The position numbers and the translations under genes were made by a program. Shown in pieces: positions 33,343 to 41,734 of a DNA stretch of 64,000 bases (its first letter is position 1; each line of letters begins with the position of its first letter). Source of the stretch: Curtobacterium sp. BH-2-1-1. GTDB taxonomy: Bacteria > Actinomycetota > Actinomycetes > Actinomycetales > Microbacteriaceae. The stretch lies in assembly GCF_001806325.1 (NCBI RefSeq), contig NZ_CP017580.1, positions 186,001-250,000 on the forward strand, read 5' to 3'. The notes beneath the pieces were generated by a model that worked only from the letters and a program-made list of their open reading frames with translations, was not told the origin of the DNA and did no database searches.

Positions 33343-35007
33343 ATGACCGCCACGCTCGTCGCCAAGGGACTCTCCGGCGGGTACGCCGCACGCACGCTCT
33401 TCGACTCCCTCGACCTCACCGTCGCCCCGGGGGACGTCATCGGCGTCGTGGGGGTGAACGGCGCCGGCAAGTCGACCCTGCTCCGACTCCTCGCCGGGGT
33501 GGACGAGCCGCTGGCCGGCACCGTGTCGCTCGCACCGACGGACGCGTTCGTCGGCTTCCTGCCGCAGGAGCACGAACGCCTCGCGGGTGAGACCGTCGCC
33601 GCGTACATCGCCCGGCGGACCGGGTGCGCCGAGGCCACCGCGACGATGGACGCCGCAGCCGCTGCGCTCGGCGACCCCGACGCCGGTGACGCCGCGGCGG
33701 ACGCCTACTCGGCGGCGCTCGACCGCTGGCTCGCGGCAGGCGCGGCCGACCTCGACGACCGCATCCCCGTCGTGCTCGCCGACCTCGGCCTGGCCGTCGG
33801 GTCGGAGGAGGACGGCGTCGGGCCGGAGTCGCTCATGACCGCGTTGTCCGGCGGGCAGGCGGCCCGCGTCGGGCTCGCCGCACTGCTGCTCTCGCGGTTC
33901 GACATCGTGCTGCTCGACGAGCCGACGAACGATCTCGACCTGGACGGCCTCGACCGGTTGGAGGGCTTCGTCCGGGGCCTCCGCGGCGGTGTCGTGCTCG
34001 TCAGCCACGACCGCGAGTTCCTGGCGCGCTCGGTGACCGCCGTCCTCGAGCTCGACCTCGCGCAGGCCACCAACCGGCTCTTCGGCGGCGGGTACGACTC
34101 CTACCTCGAGGAGCGCGAGATCGCCCGGCAGCACAAGCGCGACGCCTACGAGGAGTACGCGTCCACCAAGGCGGACCTCGTGTCCCGTGCCCGGACCCAG
34201 CGCGAGTGGTCGAGCCAGGGCGTCCGGAACGCGATGCGGAAGAGTCCCGACAACGACAAGATCCGCCGTCGTGCCGCCTCCGAGTCGAGTGAGAAGCAGG
34301 CGCAGAAGGTCCGGCAGATGGAGTCCCGCATCGCCCGGCTGGACGAGGTCGAGGAGCCGCGCAAGGAGTGGCAGCTCGAGTTCACGATCGGCAGCGCGCC
34401 CCGGTCCTCGGCGGTCGTCGCGACCCTGTCCGACGCGACGTTCACCCAGGGCGACTTCACGCTCGGGCCGGTCTCCCTGCAGGTCGACGGCGGTGACCGC
34501 ATCGGCATCACGGGTCCGAACGGTGCCGGCAAGTCCACGCTCCTCCGGGCGCTGCTCGGCAAGCAGGCGCCGACGACGGGCACGGCGTCGCTCGGGTCCA
34601 GCGTCGCGGTCGGCGAGATCGACCAGGCACGCGCAGCCTTCACGGGTGACCAGCCGCTGGCCGACGCGTTCGAGGCGATCGTGCCCGAGTACACGACGGC
34701 CGACGTCCGGACCCTGCTCGCGAAGTTCGGGCTGAAGGCGGACCACGTCGGCCGTCCGGCGAACGCGCTCTCCCCCGGTGAGCGGACACGCGCCGGCCTC
34801 GCGCTCCTGCAGGCCCGCGGGGTGAACGTGCTCGTGCTCGACGAGCCCACGAACCACCTCGACCTCGCCGCGATCGAGCAGCTCGAACAGGCCCTCGACT
34901 CGTACGACGGCACCCTGCTCCTCGTCACGCACGACCGCCGCATGCTCGAGACCGTCCGCCTCGACCGGCAGTGGCGCGTCGAGGCGGGCCGCGTCACCGA
35001 GGCCTGA
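33343..35007 (+). CDS. ABC-F family ATP-binding protein
   Basis: 554 aa with two nucleotide-binding domains and no membrane part. Domain 1: GVNGAGKST, LSGGQAARVGLA, DIVLLDEPTNDLDL. Linker with charged helix (REIARQHKRDAYEEYASTKADLVSRARTQ). Domain 2: GPNGAGKST, LSPGERTRAGLALL, VLVLDEPTNHLDL. ABC-F proteins act on the ribosome, either as translation factors or as target-protection resistance proteins; the subgroup here is not clear. Monocistronic, 65 bp after the ABM gene. Confidence 0.93.
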   Translation: MTATLVAKGLSGGYAARTLFDSLDLTVAPGDVIGVVGVNGAGKSTLLRLLAGVDEPLAGTVSLAPTDAFVGFLPQEHERLAGETVAAYIARRTGCAEATATMDAAAAALGDPDAGDAAADAYSAALDRWLAAGAADLDDRIPVVLADLGLAVGSEEDGVGPESLMTALSGGQAARVGLAALLLSRFDIVLLDEPTNDLDLDGLDRLEGFVRGLRGGVVLVSHDREFLARSVTAVLELDLAQATNRLFGGGYDSYLEEREIARQHKRDAYEEYASTKADLVSRARTQREWSSQGVRNAMRKSPDNDKIRRRAASESSEKQAQKVRQMESRIARLDEVEEPRKEWQLEFTIGSAPRSSAVVATLSDATFTQGDFTLGPVSLQVDGGDRIGITGPNGAGKSTLLRALLGKQAPTTGTASLGSSVAVGEIDQARAAFTGDQPLADAFEAIVPEYTTADVRTLLAKFGLKADHVGRPANALSPGERTRAGLALLQARGVNVLVLDEPTNHLDLAAIEQLEQALDSYDGTLLLVTHDRRMLETVRLDRQWRVEAGRVTEA

Positions 35008-35032
35008 CCCGCCCGGCCTCCACCGTGATCCG

Positions 35033-35038
35033 TAGGCT
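35033..35038 (+). promoter_or_regulatory. -10 box of a leaderless promoter (BKACE gene)
   Basis: TAGGCT, 6 nt before ATG 35045. Confidence 0.55.
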
Positions 35039-35044
35039 CGGACC

Positions 35045-35776
35045 ATGGTCGACCTGCAACTCGCGCTGAACGGGGACACCACCCACCCGGCGATGCCCCG
35101 GACCGCCGACGAGATCGCCCGGGACGCCGCGGCCTGCGTCGCCGCCGGCGCCACCCTGCTGCACCTGCACGCGTTCGACGACGACGGGGACGAGTCGCTC
35201 GCCGCCGGTCCGGTCGGCAGGATGCTGCGCGCGGTGCGGGCGACGTGTCCGGGCATCCCGGTCAACGTCACGACGTTCGCGGCGATCGTGCCGGACCCAC
35301 GGGAACGCCTCGACCTCGTGTCGTCGTGGACCGAACTGCCCGACCTCGTCGCGGCGAACCAGGGCGAAGCGGGCATCGACGACGTCAGCGAGGTGCTCGC
35401 GCGGCGCGGCGTCGGCATCGAGGCGTGCCTGCTCAGTGTCTCCGACGCCGATCGGTTCGTCCGGGCCGGTCGCCACGAGCGGTTCGTCCGGGTGGTCGTC
35501 GAGCCCCTCGTGGAGGACGTCGACGACGCCCTCGCGCTCGACGCCGAGCTGGAGTCGATGCTCGACGCCGCCGGTGTCACGCTCCCCCAGCTCCACCACG
35601 GCATCGGCGCTGCATCATGGCAGGTCAGCCGACGTGCCCTCGCCCGCGGGCACGCGATCCGCACCGGCCTCGAGGACACGTCCGTGCTCGAGGACGGGAC
35701 CGCGGCGACGTCGAACCGTCAGCTCGCCGCCGCCGCGGCCGCGATGGTCAGCGGCGGGGCGCCAGCCGCTCGATGA
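35045..35776 (+). CDS. BKACE family (3-keto-5-aminohexanoate cleavage enzyme-like) protein
   Basis: 243 aa, TIM barrel. LALNGDTTHPAMPRTADEIARDAAACVAAGATLLHLHAF carries the HxH zinc ligands; FAAIVPDPRERLDLVSSW, ANQGEAGIDDVSEVLARRGVGIEA, PQLHHGIGAASW and HAIRTGLEDTSVLEDG follow in family order. Members condense a beta-keto acid with acetyl-CoA; the keto acid is unknown. Shorter than the usual 270-300 aa. The last 29 bp overlap the convergent gluconokinase gene. Confidence 0.8.
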   Translation: MVDLQLALNGDTTHPAMPRTADEIARDAAACVAAGATLLHLHAFDDDGDESLAAGPVGRMLRAVRATCPGIPVNVTTFAAIVPDPRERLDLVSSWTELPDLVAANQGEAGIDDVSEVLARRGVGIEACLLSVSDADRFVRAGRHERFVRVVVEPLVEDVDDALALDAELESMLDAAGVTLPQLHHGIGAASWQVSRRALARGHAIRTGLEDTSVLEDGTAATSNRQLAAAAAAMVSGGAPAAR

Positions 35777-36269
35777 CCTCGGCGCTCTCCTCCTGCGGGG
35801 TCCGGTCCGCCGCGACGGTGATGTGGGCCTCGTCGTCCTGCGGCGGCTCGAGGGTGGCGAGCTGGGACTGCAGGAGCGAGGTCGGCATGAAGTGCCCGGA
35901 GCGCTTCGACATCCGGTCCTCGATGAGGGACCCGTCGCCGGCGACGTGCACGAACACCACACCGGGAGCCCGGAGGACGTCGCGGTAGGAGCGCTTCAGC
36001 GCCGAGCAGGTCACCACGCCGGGGGTGCCACCGTCGAGGTGCGACCGGATCCACGCCGCGATCACGTCGAGCCAGGGCCAGCGGTCCTCGTCGGTCAGCG
36101 GGGTGCCGGCGTGCATCTTGTCGACGTTCGCCTGCGGGTGCATGGCGTCGCCCTCGGCGAAGTCCCACCCGAGCTGCTCGGCGACCATCGCGGCGACGGT
36201 CGACTTGCCCGATCCGGAAACCCCCATCACGACGAGGACGCGGGAGTCGAGTGCGGTGTCGTCACTCAA
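35748..36269 (-). CDS. gntK: Gluconokinase
   Basis: 173 aa. P-loop MGVSGSGKSTVAAMVAEQLGWDFAEGDAMHP, then NVDKMHAGTPLTDEDRWPWLD, CSALKRSYRDVLR and FVHVAGDGSLIEDRMSKRSGHFMPTSLLQSQLATLE, the full set of GntK motifs. Phosphorylates imported D-gluconate to 6-phosphogluconate. Starts with TTG at 36269, overlapping the gntP stop codon by 4 bp (TTGA). Its 3' end runs 29 bp into the end of the BKACE gene. Confidence 0.93.
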   Translation of the reverse strand: MSDDTALDSRVLVVMGVSGSGKSTVAAMVAEQLGWDFAEGDAMHPQANVDKMHAGTPLTDEDRWPWLDVIAAWIRSHLDGGTPGVVTCSALKRSYRDVLRAPGVVFVHVAGDGSLIEDRMSKRSGHFMPTSLLQSQLATLEPPQDDEAHITVAADRTPQEESAEVIERLAPRR

Positions 36270-37828
36270 TGGATGAACACCCCCGCCAGCATGACCCCGG
36301 CGAGGCCGAACACCGAGATGAGGCACTCGAGCATCGTCCACGTCTTGAAGGTCTGCCCCACCGTGGTGTTGAGGTACCCCTTCACGAGCCAGAACCCGGC
36401 GTCGTTCACGTGCGACAGGAAGACCGACCCGGCGCCGATCGCGAGCACGAGCAGCGAGGTCATCGGCGAGGACAGGTCGTGCGCGATCGGCGCCATGATG
36501 CCCGCGGCCGTGACGGTGGCGACCGTGGCCGACCCGGTGGCGACGCGCACGAGGGCGGACACCACCCAGGCGACGAGCAGTACCGAGATGCCGGAGTCCT
36601 TCACGGCGTCGGCGATCACCCCGCCGATCCCGGTGTCGATGAGCACCTGCTTGAAGCCACCGCCGGCACCGACGATGAGCAGGACGCCCGCGACCGGCGG
36701 CAGGGCGCTCTCGAGGGACTTCGACACGGCGGAACGGTCCATGCCGCCTCCGATGGCGAAGAAGATCATCGCGTAGACGGCGGCGATGCCGATCGCGATC
36801 ATCGGCGACCCGAGGAAGTCGAGCAGGCTGACCCACGAGCCCGAGGCGTCCGGGACGGTGGCCTCGCGGATGGCCTGCGCGAGCATCAGGACGACGGGCA
36901 GCAGGATGCCGACGAGCGCGACCGTGAAGGACGGGCTGCGCGGCTCGCTGATGACGCGGGTGAAGTCGCTCTTGCCGTGGGGCAGGGATGCGGTGTCCTG
37001 CGTGGCGGGGCCGCGCCGCGCCTCCCGACCCGCGTGTGCCGGGTCGTCGCCGACGGGACCCGCGTCGGAACCGCGCGACCCGAACATGTCGGGCGCGGGG
37101 ATGTCGACCCAGCGCGCCGCGAAGCGGGCGAACACCGGGCCGGCGAGGACGATGACGGGGATCGCGAGCACGATGCCGAACGCGAGCGTCGTGCCGAGGT
37201 TCGCACCGACCGTCGAGATGGCGACGAGCGGGCCGGGGTGCGGCGGCACGAACGCGTGCATCGTGGAGAGGCCGACGAGGGCGGGCACGGCGATCTTCAT
37301 GATCGGGACGGAGCTGCGCTTCGCCACCAGGACGATGATCGGGATGAGCAGGACGAGACCGACCTCGAAGAACATCGGCAGGCCGATGAGTGCGCCGATC
37401 AGGGCCATCGTCCACGGCAGCGCCGCCTTCGACGACCTCCGCACGAGGGTGTCGACCACACGGTCGGCCGCACCGGAGTCGACGAGCATCTTGCCGAACA
37501 TCGAGCCGAGGCCGACGAGGATGCCGACGCTCGTCATCGTCGCACCGAAGCCGTTGCCGAAGCTCGTCACCGCCTTGTCCGGAGCGAGGCCCGCGCCGAT
37601 CCCGACGCCGAGCGCCCCGATCGTGAGCGCGATGAACGGGTGCACCTTCAGCCAGGTGATGAGGGCGATGATCACGACGATGCCGATGATCGCCGCGATG
37701 ATCAGTTGCGCGACCGGCCCCGACGGGTCGACGGCTTCGGTGCCGGCTGGTTCCGCCGCCAGGACGGTGACCGCGTGGGCCGCGGCCGCGTGGACCGTGG
37801 CCGGATCGGCCGGGAGAGCGTGAGGCAT
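36266..37828 (-). CDS. gntP: Gluconate:H+ symporter, GntP family
   Basis: 520-aa permease with about 12-14 helices. Family features: TSFGNGFGATMTSVGILVGLGSMFGKML, FFEVGLVLLIPIIVLVAKRSSVPIMKIAVPAL, and HAFVPPHPGPLVAIS. A polar loop of about 55 residues in the middle (SRGSDAGPVGDDPAHAGREARRGPATQ) is longer than in E. coli GntP. ATG 37828 with GGAAGGGG upstream. Co-transcribed with gntK; divergent from the FCD regulator across a 206-bp control region. Confidence 0.93.
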   Translation of the reverse strand: MPHALPADPATVHAAAAHAVTVLAAEPAGTEAVDPSGPVAQLIIAAIIGIVVIIALITWLKVHPFIALTIGALGVGIGAGLAPDKAVTSFGNGFGATMTSVGILVGLGSMFGKMLVDSGAADRVVDTLVRRSSKAALPWTMALIGALIGLPMFFEVGLVLLIPIIVLVAKRSSVPIMKIAVPALVGLSTMHAFVPPHPGPLVAISTVGANLGTTLAFGIVLAIPVIVLAGPVFARFAARWVDIPAPDMFGSRGSDAGPVGDDPAHAGREARRGPATQDTASLPHGKSDFTRVISEPRSPSFTVALVGILLPVVLMLAQAIREATVPDASGSWVSLLDFLGSPMIAIGIAAVYAMIFFAIGGGMDRSAVSKSLESALPPVAGVLLIVGAGGGFKQVLIDTGIGGVIADAVKDSGISVLLVAWVVSALVRVATGSATVATVTAAGIMAPIAHDLSSPMTSLLVLAIGAGSVFLSHVNDAGFWLVKGYLNTTVGQTFKTWTMLECLISVFGLAGVMLAGVFIH

Positions 37829-37916
37829 CGGTGCCCCTTCCTGGAGCCGCTGCCGCGCGGCTCCGTCGCCTTCGTGTCGAGGACGGTCTGGCGTGCTGCG
37901 CGTCGACCGTCAATAA

Positions 37917-37930
37917 TCTGATTAATCAGA
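37917..37930. promoter_or_regulatory. Palindromic operator candidate for the gluconate regulator
   Basis: Perfect 14-bp palindrome TCTGATTAATCAGA in an AT-rich island between gntP and the FCD regulator gene. GntR/FadR-type dimers bind sites of this size; here the palindrome lies midway between the two start codons. Confidence 0.65.
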
Positions 37931-38034
37931 CTATACGACGATCCACCGCGCGGCATCCGCCCTCCGGGGCAGTCTGCCGATTCGATGGACACCGTGTCAC
38001 GCGCCGTGCGTGCCGCGTACTGCACGGAGGAACG

Positions 38035-38733
38035 ATGGCGACCGGCCGCGGACTGCACGCCCAGGTGCTCGAGACGCTCGGGCAGCGGATCGTCGACGGC
38101 GTGCTCGCCCCGGGCACCGTCGTCCGGCCCGAGGCCGTCGCGGCGGAGTTCGGCGTGTCGAGGTCGGTCGTCCGCGAGGCGCTGCGCGTCCTGCAGTCGC
38201 TCGGGCTCGTCGAACCCCGCCAGCGCGTCGGCACGCTGGTGCTCGACATCGTGTCGTGGGAGCTGCTCGCGCCGACCGTGATCCGGTGGCGCGGCGCCTC
38301 GCCCTGGTACTTCGCCCAGCAGCGGGAACTGCTCGAGCTGCGCCTCGGCGTCGAGCCGGTCGCCGCATCGCTCACCGCGGGGACCCCGGGTGCCGCAGCG
38401 GTACTCGCCGCCGCGACCGACATGATCGACGCCTGCGGTCGGGAGGACAGCCGCGCCTACCTCGAGGCCGACGTCCGCTTCCACCGAGCGCTCCTGACCG
38501 GTTCCGGCAACGCCGTCTTCGCACACTTCGCCGGGACCGTCGAGGCGCTGCTGCGGACCCGCACCTCGGAGTCGCGGGACACCATCACACGCTGGACCCG
38601 CGATGCGGCGACACGGCACGAGGCCGTCGGGCTGGCGCTCGTCGCGGGCGACGGCGGGGCCGCGTCGGCTGCGGCGCGCGAGCTGGTGCGGGTGACGCGG
38701 GACGAGTTCATCGCGGAGGCGCCGACGTCCTGA
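38035..38733 (+). CDS. GntR-family transcriptional regulator, FCD (FadR) subfamily
   Basis: 232 aa. N-terminal winged helix: LHAQVLETLGQRIVDGVLAPGTVV, AAEFGVSRSVVREALRVLQSLGLVEPRQRVGT. C-terminal FCD domain: ELLELRLGVEPVAASLTAG, EADVRFHRALLTGSGNAVFAHF, and TRHEAVGLALVAGD with the metal-binding Asp/His positions. GGAGG 4 nt before ATG 38035. Divergent from gntP-gntK, it very likely represses them and itself until gluconate or a phosphorylated derivative binds. Confidence 0.9.
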   Translation: MATGRGLHAQVLETLGQRIVDGVLAPGTVVRPEAVAAEFGVSRSVVREALRVLQSLGLVEPRQRVGTLVLDIVSWELLAPTVIRWRGASPWYFAQQRELLELRLGVEPVAASLTAGTPGAAAVLAAATDMIDACGREDSRAYLEADVRFHRALLTGSGNAVFAHFAGTVEALLRTRTSESRDTITRWTRDAATRHEAVGLALVAGDGGAASAAARELVRVTRDEFIAEAPTS

Positions 38734-39094
38734 CCCGAGGGCGCGGGGTCGCCTGGGTTGCCGGGGTCGCCGGGTTCGCGCAACACGCCGCGTGCGGGTC
38801 GCCGAGGTCGCACGACACGCCGCACGCGCGCGACGGGAGCGGCCGATCACGCGACCTCGCGTGCCCGGGTGGCGCCGTGTGCGCGCGACGGGAGCGGCAG
38901 ATCGCGCGACCTCGCGCGCCCGGGACGCGACCGACGGACGGACTGGAGGCGCGGTGCGGGGCTGACCCGCGCCTCCAGTCCGAACGTGGCCAGGTCGCAG
39001 GACACGCCGCACGCTCTCAGCCGAAGTCGCGCAACACGCCGCGCGCGCACGCCGGAAGCGGCCGATCGCGCGACCTCGACGTCGGCCGCGCGCG
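38734..39094. repeat. Mosaic of intergenic repeats (two module types plus a GGAGGCGCGG palindrome)
   Basis: No gene. Module A (21 bp, consensus GTCGCRCRACACGCCGCRCGC) occurs at 38775-38795, 38807-38827, 38994-39014 and 39026-39046. Module B (31 bp, core GGAGCGGCCGATCGCGCGAC) occurs at 38831-38861, 38886-38916 and 39050-39080. The GAGGTCGC at the head of A is complementary to GCGACCTC at the tail of B, so A plus B can fold as a hairpin (A2-B1, A4-B3). Between convergent genes. Confidence 0.8.
38939..38982. repeat. GGAGGCGCGG palindrome, copy 4
   Basis: Arms CGGACTGGAGGCGCGG and CCGCGCCTCCAGTCCG pair perfectly around a 12-nt centre, inside the repeat mosaic between two convergent genes. Confidence 0.82.
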
Positions 39095-39697
39095 CTACCC
39101 GCGCGCGAAGAGGCGCGGCCCGCGCAGGCGCAGCCGCATCGTCACCGTGCCGAGCCACCGGTCGTACTTGTAGCCGACCTTCCCCATGCGGCCGACCTCC
39201 TCGAAGCCGAGCCGCTCGTGGAGCCGGATCGACGCCTCGGCCTGGCGGTCGGCGATGACGGCGACGACCTCGCGGACGCCGGCCGAACGGCACTCGTCGA
39301 TCAGCGCCTCCATCAGGGCCCGCCCGAGCCCCTTCCCGCCGGACGCGGCACCGAGGTAGATCGAGTCCTCGACGACGCGGTTCGAACGGTCGCGGGGGTT
39401 CCACGGGTCGACGAGCGCGTAGCCGAGCACCTGCCCGGAGGGGTTCTCGGCGACCAGGAACGGCAGACCCCGACGACGGATCTCGTCGTACCGACGCTTC
39501 CACGCGGCGAACGTGAACGCCGACGGGTCGAAGGTCACCGAGGAGTTCCGGACGTAGTGCGTGTGGATCTCGCGGACGTCGGGGAGGTCGCTGGGCTCGG
39601 CAGCCCGGATCGTGTAGGTGAACGCGGCTTCGGCGGGGACCGGGGCGCGCAGGTGTCGCGGCAGGACCCGCCGTCGCTGGTATTCCTCCTCGAGCAC
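39095..39697 (-). CDS. GNAT acetyltransferase, phosphinothricin acetyltransferase-like
   Basis: 200 aa. Central GNAT core: YTIRAAEPSDLPDVREIHTHYVRNSSVTFD (N-terminal signature of the PAT/YncA group), VLGYALVDPWNPRDRSNRVVEDSIYLGAASGGKGLGRALMEALIDECRSAG and ASIRLHERLGFEEVGRMGKVGYKYDRWL. Probably acetylates an amino-acid-like compound such as methionine sulfone or phosphinothricin. GTG 39697 lies 7 nt after minus-strand TAGGCT. The extra 28 N-terminal residues (LEEEYQRRRVLPRHL) are unusual for the family. Confidence 0.88.
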   Translation of the reverse strand: MLEEEYQRRRVLPRHLRAPVPAEAAFTYTIRAAEPSDLPDVREIHTHYVRNSSVTFDPSAFTFAAWKRRYDEIRRRGLPFLVAENPSGQVLGYALVDPWNPRDRSNRVVEDSIYLGAASGGKGLGRALMEALIDECRSAGVREVVAVIADRQAEASIRLHERLGFEEVGRMGKVGYKYDRWLGTVTMRLRLRGPRLFARG

Positions 39698-39704
39698 GGG
39701 TCCG

Positions 39705-39710
39705 AGCCTA
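39705..39710 (-). promoter_or_regulatory. -10 box of a leaderless promoter (GNAT)
   Basis: Minus-strand TAGGCT, 7 nt before GTG 39697, overlapping the stop codon end of ung. Confidence 0.55.
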
Positions 39711-40403
39711 TGCCGCGGGCAGGGTCCAGTCGACCGGTTCGGCGCCCTGGGCGACGAGCAGCTCGTTCACCTGCGAGAAGGGGCGGCTGCCGAAGAACCC
39801 GCGCGAGGCGCTGAGCGGGCTCGGGTGGGCGGACGCGACGACCGGGGTGTCCCCGAGGAGCGGCCGGACCGAGGCCGCCTGCGCACCCCAGAGCACGGCG
39901 ACGAGGGGCTTCCCGCGGGCCACGAGGGCACAGACGGCCTGGTCGGTGACGGCCTCCCAGCCCTTCCCGCGGTGGCTGCCGGCGGCTCCCGCCTCGACGG
40001 TCAGGACGCGGTTGAGCAGCAGGACGCCCTGGGCCGACCACGCCCGCAGGTCCCCGTGTGCCGGCGGCGTCACGCCGAGGTCGGCCTCGAGCTCGCGGTA
40101 GATGTTCGCCAGGCTGCGCGGGACGGGTCGCACGTGTGGGTCGACCGCGAAGGACAGGCCGATCGGGTGCCCGGGCGTCGGGTACGGGTCCTGTCCGACG
40201 ACGAGGACCCGGACGTCGTCGAACGGCTCGGCGAAGGCCCGGAGGACGTGCTCGCCGGCAGGGAGGTACTGCCGACCGGCACCGGTCTCGGCGCGGAGCC
40301 AGTCGCCCATCCGGTGGACGTCGTCCTCGACCGGGGCGAGTGCCTCGGCCCAGCCGGGGTCGACGAGGTCGGCGAGCGGTCGGGCCTGCACGGGGCTAGG
40401 CAC
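39708..40403 (-). CDS. ung: Uracil-DNA glycosylase
   Basis: 231 aa, family 1 UDG. Water-activating motif [20 protein letters not shown] (catalytic Asp in GQDPY), [13 protein letters not shown], and the C-terminal [21 protein letters not shown] loop with the catalytic His. Removes uracil from DNA for base-excision repair. Its start overlaps the end of the peptidase S51 gene by 8 bp. Confidence 0.95.
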   Translation of the reverse strand: MPSPVQARPLADLVDPGWAEALAPVEDDVHRMGDWLRAETGAGRQYLPAGEHVLRAFAEPFDDVRVLVVGQDPYPTPGHPIGLSFAVDPHVRPVPRSLANIYRELEADLGVTPPAHGDLRAWSAQGVLLLNRVLTVEAGAAGSHRGKGWEAVTDQAVCALVARGKPLVAVLWGAQAASVRPLLGDTPVVASAHPSPLSASRGFFGSRPFSQVNELLVAQGAEPVDWTLPAA

Positions 40404-41115
40404 CCATCGTGGCGACGGCGACCGAGTCCTCGCCGGCGACGACGCGCCAGACGCTGCCGGTGCCGCGGACCTCGAGCGCGCCCTCGCCCACGACCAGCGT
40501 GGTGTCCTCGTCGATCGCCAGGCCCGCGGTGACGAACTCGGCCTCGGCGCTCGCGATGAGCCGGGCGAGCGTGCCGGCCTGGACGGCGTGCACGTCGATC
40601 GTCAGGTCCACCAGGCCGAGCCCCTCGCGGAGTTCGACCTCGTCGAGGCCCTCGGAGGCTTCCTCGGGGCAGATCTCGACGCCGCCGATGCGCCAGCCGC
40701 CGACGAGGGCACGATCGGCGGCGATCATAGCGCCGGCCGAGTAGCCGAGGTAGGGCAGGCCGTCGGAGACGAGCAAGCGGATCTGGTCGACGAGCGGTGC
40801 GACGGCGTCGAGGTAGTCCGGCGTGACCCCGCCGCCGACCACGAGGGCGTCGACGTCGCTCAGGACCGTGGTGTCGAACACCTGGCCGGCAGCGATCTCG
40901 GTGACGAGGACCTCGGCCGTGCGCGGACCGGCGAGCACCTCGGCGATGTCGGCCGTGCTGGACGGGCTCGCACCGGACCCGCCGGCGACGGAGAGCAGGG
41001 CGATGCGCGGGACCGTGCGGCCGACGGCTGCGGAGCGGACCGTGGCCTCGGCGACGAAGGGCGCGGCGGCGTCCGAGGCGGCGAAGGGTCCGCCGCCGAC
41101 GAGGTGGATGCTCAC
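40396..41115 (-). CDS. Peptidase S51 (dipeptidase E/cyanophycinase-like)
   Basis: 239 aa. The nucleophile elbow GYSAGAMIA carries the family Ser; upstream are [23 protein letters not shown] and [17 protein letters not shown] (the GGN/T glycine-rich pocket). Serine peptidase acting on Asp-X dipeptides or isoaspartyl material. The GTG start 41115 overlaps the phosphoribosyltransferase stop by 4 bp and the 3' end overlaps ung, giving a packed operon PRT-S51-ung. Confidence 0.85.
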   Translation of the reverse strand: MSIHLVGGGPFAASDAAAPFVAEATVRSAAVGRTVPRIALLSVAGGSGASPSSTADIAEVLAGPRTAEVLVTEIAAGQVFDTTVLSDVDALVVGGGVTPDYLDAVAPLVDQIRLLVSDGLPYLGYSAGAMIAADRALVGGWRIGGVEICPEEASEGLDEVELREGLGLVDLTIDVHAVQAGTLARLIASAEAEFVTAGLAIDEDTTLVVGEGALEVRGTGSVWRVVAGEDSVAVATMGA

Positions 41116-41645
41116 GACTCGGCCGTCACCGGCGCGAGGGCGCTCCACGGGAAGGTGATCCACCCGTCGACGCGACGCCAGACGTGGTCCGGCTCGAGCA
41201 CGGTGCCGGGCTTCGAGTAGAGGCAGGCGCTGCGGACGTCGGCGCCGGCGTTCCGGATGATGTCGACCACCAGGCGCAGGGTCCGGCCGGAGTCCGACAC
41301 GTCGTCGACGACGAGGACGCGCTTGCCGGCGAGGCTCGGGGCGTCGAGCGCCGGCGACAGGATGACCGGCTCCTCGAGGCGCTGCTCGACGTCGGTGTAG
41401 AACTCGACGTTGATCGAGCCGCACTCCTTGGTGCCGAGGGCGTAGGCGACCGCGCCGGCGATGATGAGCCCGCCGCGGGCCACGGCGACGACGACCTCGG
41501 GTTCGAAGCCGGAGGACAGGACGTCCTTGGCGAGCAGGCGTGCTGCGTCACCGAACTCGAGCCATCCGAGCACCTCGGGCCCGCTCGTCACGGTCACGGT
41601 CGAGGGAGCCTGGGCGGGTGACCCGGATTCGCTGCTGATCGGCAT
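41112..41645 (-). CDS. Type I phosphoribosyltransferase, xanthine/guanine-type
   Basis: 177 aa. PRPP-binding loop VLVVDDVSDSGRTLRLVVDII, flexible-loop precursor PEVVVAVARGGLIIAGAVAYALG, and the tail HVWRRVDGWITFPWS matching the C-terminal hood of Gpt/XprT-like enzymes. Salvages a purine base with PRPP; base specificity not certain. ATG 41645 lies 6 nt after minus-strand TACCGT. Confidence 0.87.
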   Translation of the reverse strand: MPISSESGSPAQAPSTVTVTSGPEVLGWLEFGDAARLLAKDVLSSGFEPEVVVAVARGGLIIAGAVAYALGTKECGSINVEFYTDVEQRLEEPVILSPALDAPSLAGKRVLVVDDVSDSGRTLRLVVDIIRNAGADVRSACLYSKPGTVLEPDHVWRRVDGWITFPWSALAPVTAES

Positions 41646-41651
41646 CCGACA

Positions 41652-41657
41652 ACGGTA
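41652..41657 (-). promoter_or_regulatory. -10 box of a leaderless promoter (phosphoribosyltransferase operon)
   Basis: Minus-strand TACCGT, 6 nt before ATG 41645. Confidence 0.5.
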
Positions 41658-41734
41658 CCGGCACGGACCCCGCGCCCGCGACCCGCACGTGCGGCCCGGG
41701 CGCGTGCGGGTCGGGTGCGCGGCACCCGCGGGGA

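Noticed and set aside
38734..39094. CRISPR-like array
   Set aside because: Repeats are of two kinds, unevenly spaced, and without spacer-sized unique sequences or cas genes.
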